From Chitinophagaceae bacterium (lineage in GTDB: Bacteria > Bacteroidota > Bacteroidia > Chitinophagales > UBA10324), in the NCBI GenBank assembly GCA_023251195.1, contig JAHEZG010000246.1, positions 1-5,915 on the forward strand: DNA of 5,915 nt, given 5' to 3'. Positions 5,507 to 5,915 of this stretch are shown in pieces. How positions within the stretch are numbered: position 1 is the first letter of the stretch; every line of letters starts with the position of its first letter. A model generated the notes under the pieces. That model ran no database searches, was not told the origin of the DNA, and saw nothing but the letters and a program-made list of their open reading frames with translations. A program made the position numbers and the translations under genes.

Positions 5507-5915
5507 ATGAAAACGATAATATCATTATTAGTAATAAGCAGTTTGGGGTTCTTTTCTTGTAAGAATAATTGTGGTGAAAAGTTTGTTGGAAAAGTATGGT
5601 ATTCAAAAAGTGGTCTTGAATATTCATATCAAGATAATTCTAAAGATACTGATGAATTATTTATAAAAGTTGAAAAGGAAAATGATGCTTTCGTAGTATA
5701 TTACTATGATCAAGAAGGTAAACAGGATATAGATAAATTTTTGGTAACCTGTGATGATAATGTCTTGAAGGGACAATACAATGGGCACGATATTCAAATG
5801 GGTGTTTTAGAAAATGGTAATTTACTTTTTAACCAAGATGAAATTCAATCGGTAGGGAATCAATTTAAGGAACTTGGGAATCTATTAAATAGTGCAGTTG
5901 AAACTTGTCTTGCGG
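5507..5915 (+). CDS. Lipoprotein, 3' end beyond the window
   Basis: An ATG at 5507 opens a frame with no stop through the last base (136 codons visible). It starts MKTIISLLVI, then SSLGFFSC, a clear lipoprotein signal with Cys18 as the lipidated residue. The mature part begins KNNCGEKFVGKVWYSKSG (19-36) and looks beta-rich (LFIKVEKENDAFVVYYYD, 51-68; VLKGQYNGHDIQMGVL, 86-101). Its 'FVGKVWYS' opening is like small lipocalin-like envelope proteins, which is inference. Visible mature cysteines are Cys22, Cys82 and Cys134. It lies 9 bases after the preceding lipoprotein stop, so the pair is likely one transcript. The function is unknown. Confidence 0.85.
   Translation, partial: MKTIISLLVISSLGFFSCKNNCGEKFVGKVWYSKSGLEYSYQDNSKDTDELFIKVEKENDAFVVYYYDQEGKQDIDKFLVTCDDNVLKGQYNGHDIQMGVLENGNLLFNQDEIQSVGNQFKELGNLLNSAVETCLA

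Overview
The window looks like chromosomal DNA of a member of the Bacteroidota. The evidence is indirect. The DNA is AT-rich, start codons sit behind A-rich leaders without a Shine-Dalgarno sequence, and one start is preceded by a perfect TAnnTTTG box, the -7 element of the Bacteroidota primary sigma factor. Exported proteins have signal peptides ending in ..A-Q or short lipoboxes, and the intergenic DNA carries 8-nt-period repeats of a kind I associate with this phylum. There is no rRNA, tRNA, CRISPR array or transposase. All genes read on the + strand.

Layout. Bases 1-76 probably hold the tail of an upstream gene. Bases 66-1187 encode a complete membrane acyltransferase of the acyltransferase-3 (OafA/YrhL-like) family. 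After a 124-base gap, 1312-3099 encodes a secreted protein built almost wholly of three diverged beta-sandwich repeats. Ten bases later a TTG-started small exported protein follows (3110-3490), probably in the same transcript.

The middle of the window (3491-4452) is the most structured part. A compact type II toxin-antitoxin operon (antitoxin 3749-3961, RelE/HigB-like toxin 3951-4277, overlapping by 11 bases) lies between two copies of a bipartite non-coding repeat. Block A is 66 bases with 62 identities between copies, and block B is 39 bases with 37 identities. The upstream copy is interrupted by a long imperfect hairpin (about 3564-3672) whose arms have an 8-base period. A second, GC-rich period-8 element follows the toxin stop codon.

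The last region holds two tandem lipoprotein genes 9 bases apart. The first is a two-domain protein with a G/N/S-rich linker (4514-5497). The second starts at 5507 and runs off the end of the window.

Functionally, most products are aimed at the cell envelope: one inner-membrane acyltransferase, two secreted proteins and two lipoproteins. The toxin-antitoxin pair with its flanking repeats looks like an inserted or duplicated accessory unit. I do not see a clearly new multi-gene system. The best leads are the repeat-bracketed toxin-antitoxin unit and the hairpin inside one repeat copy.
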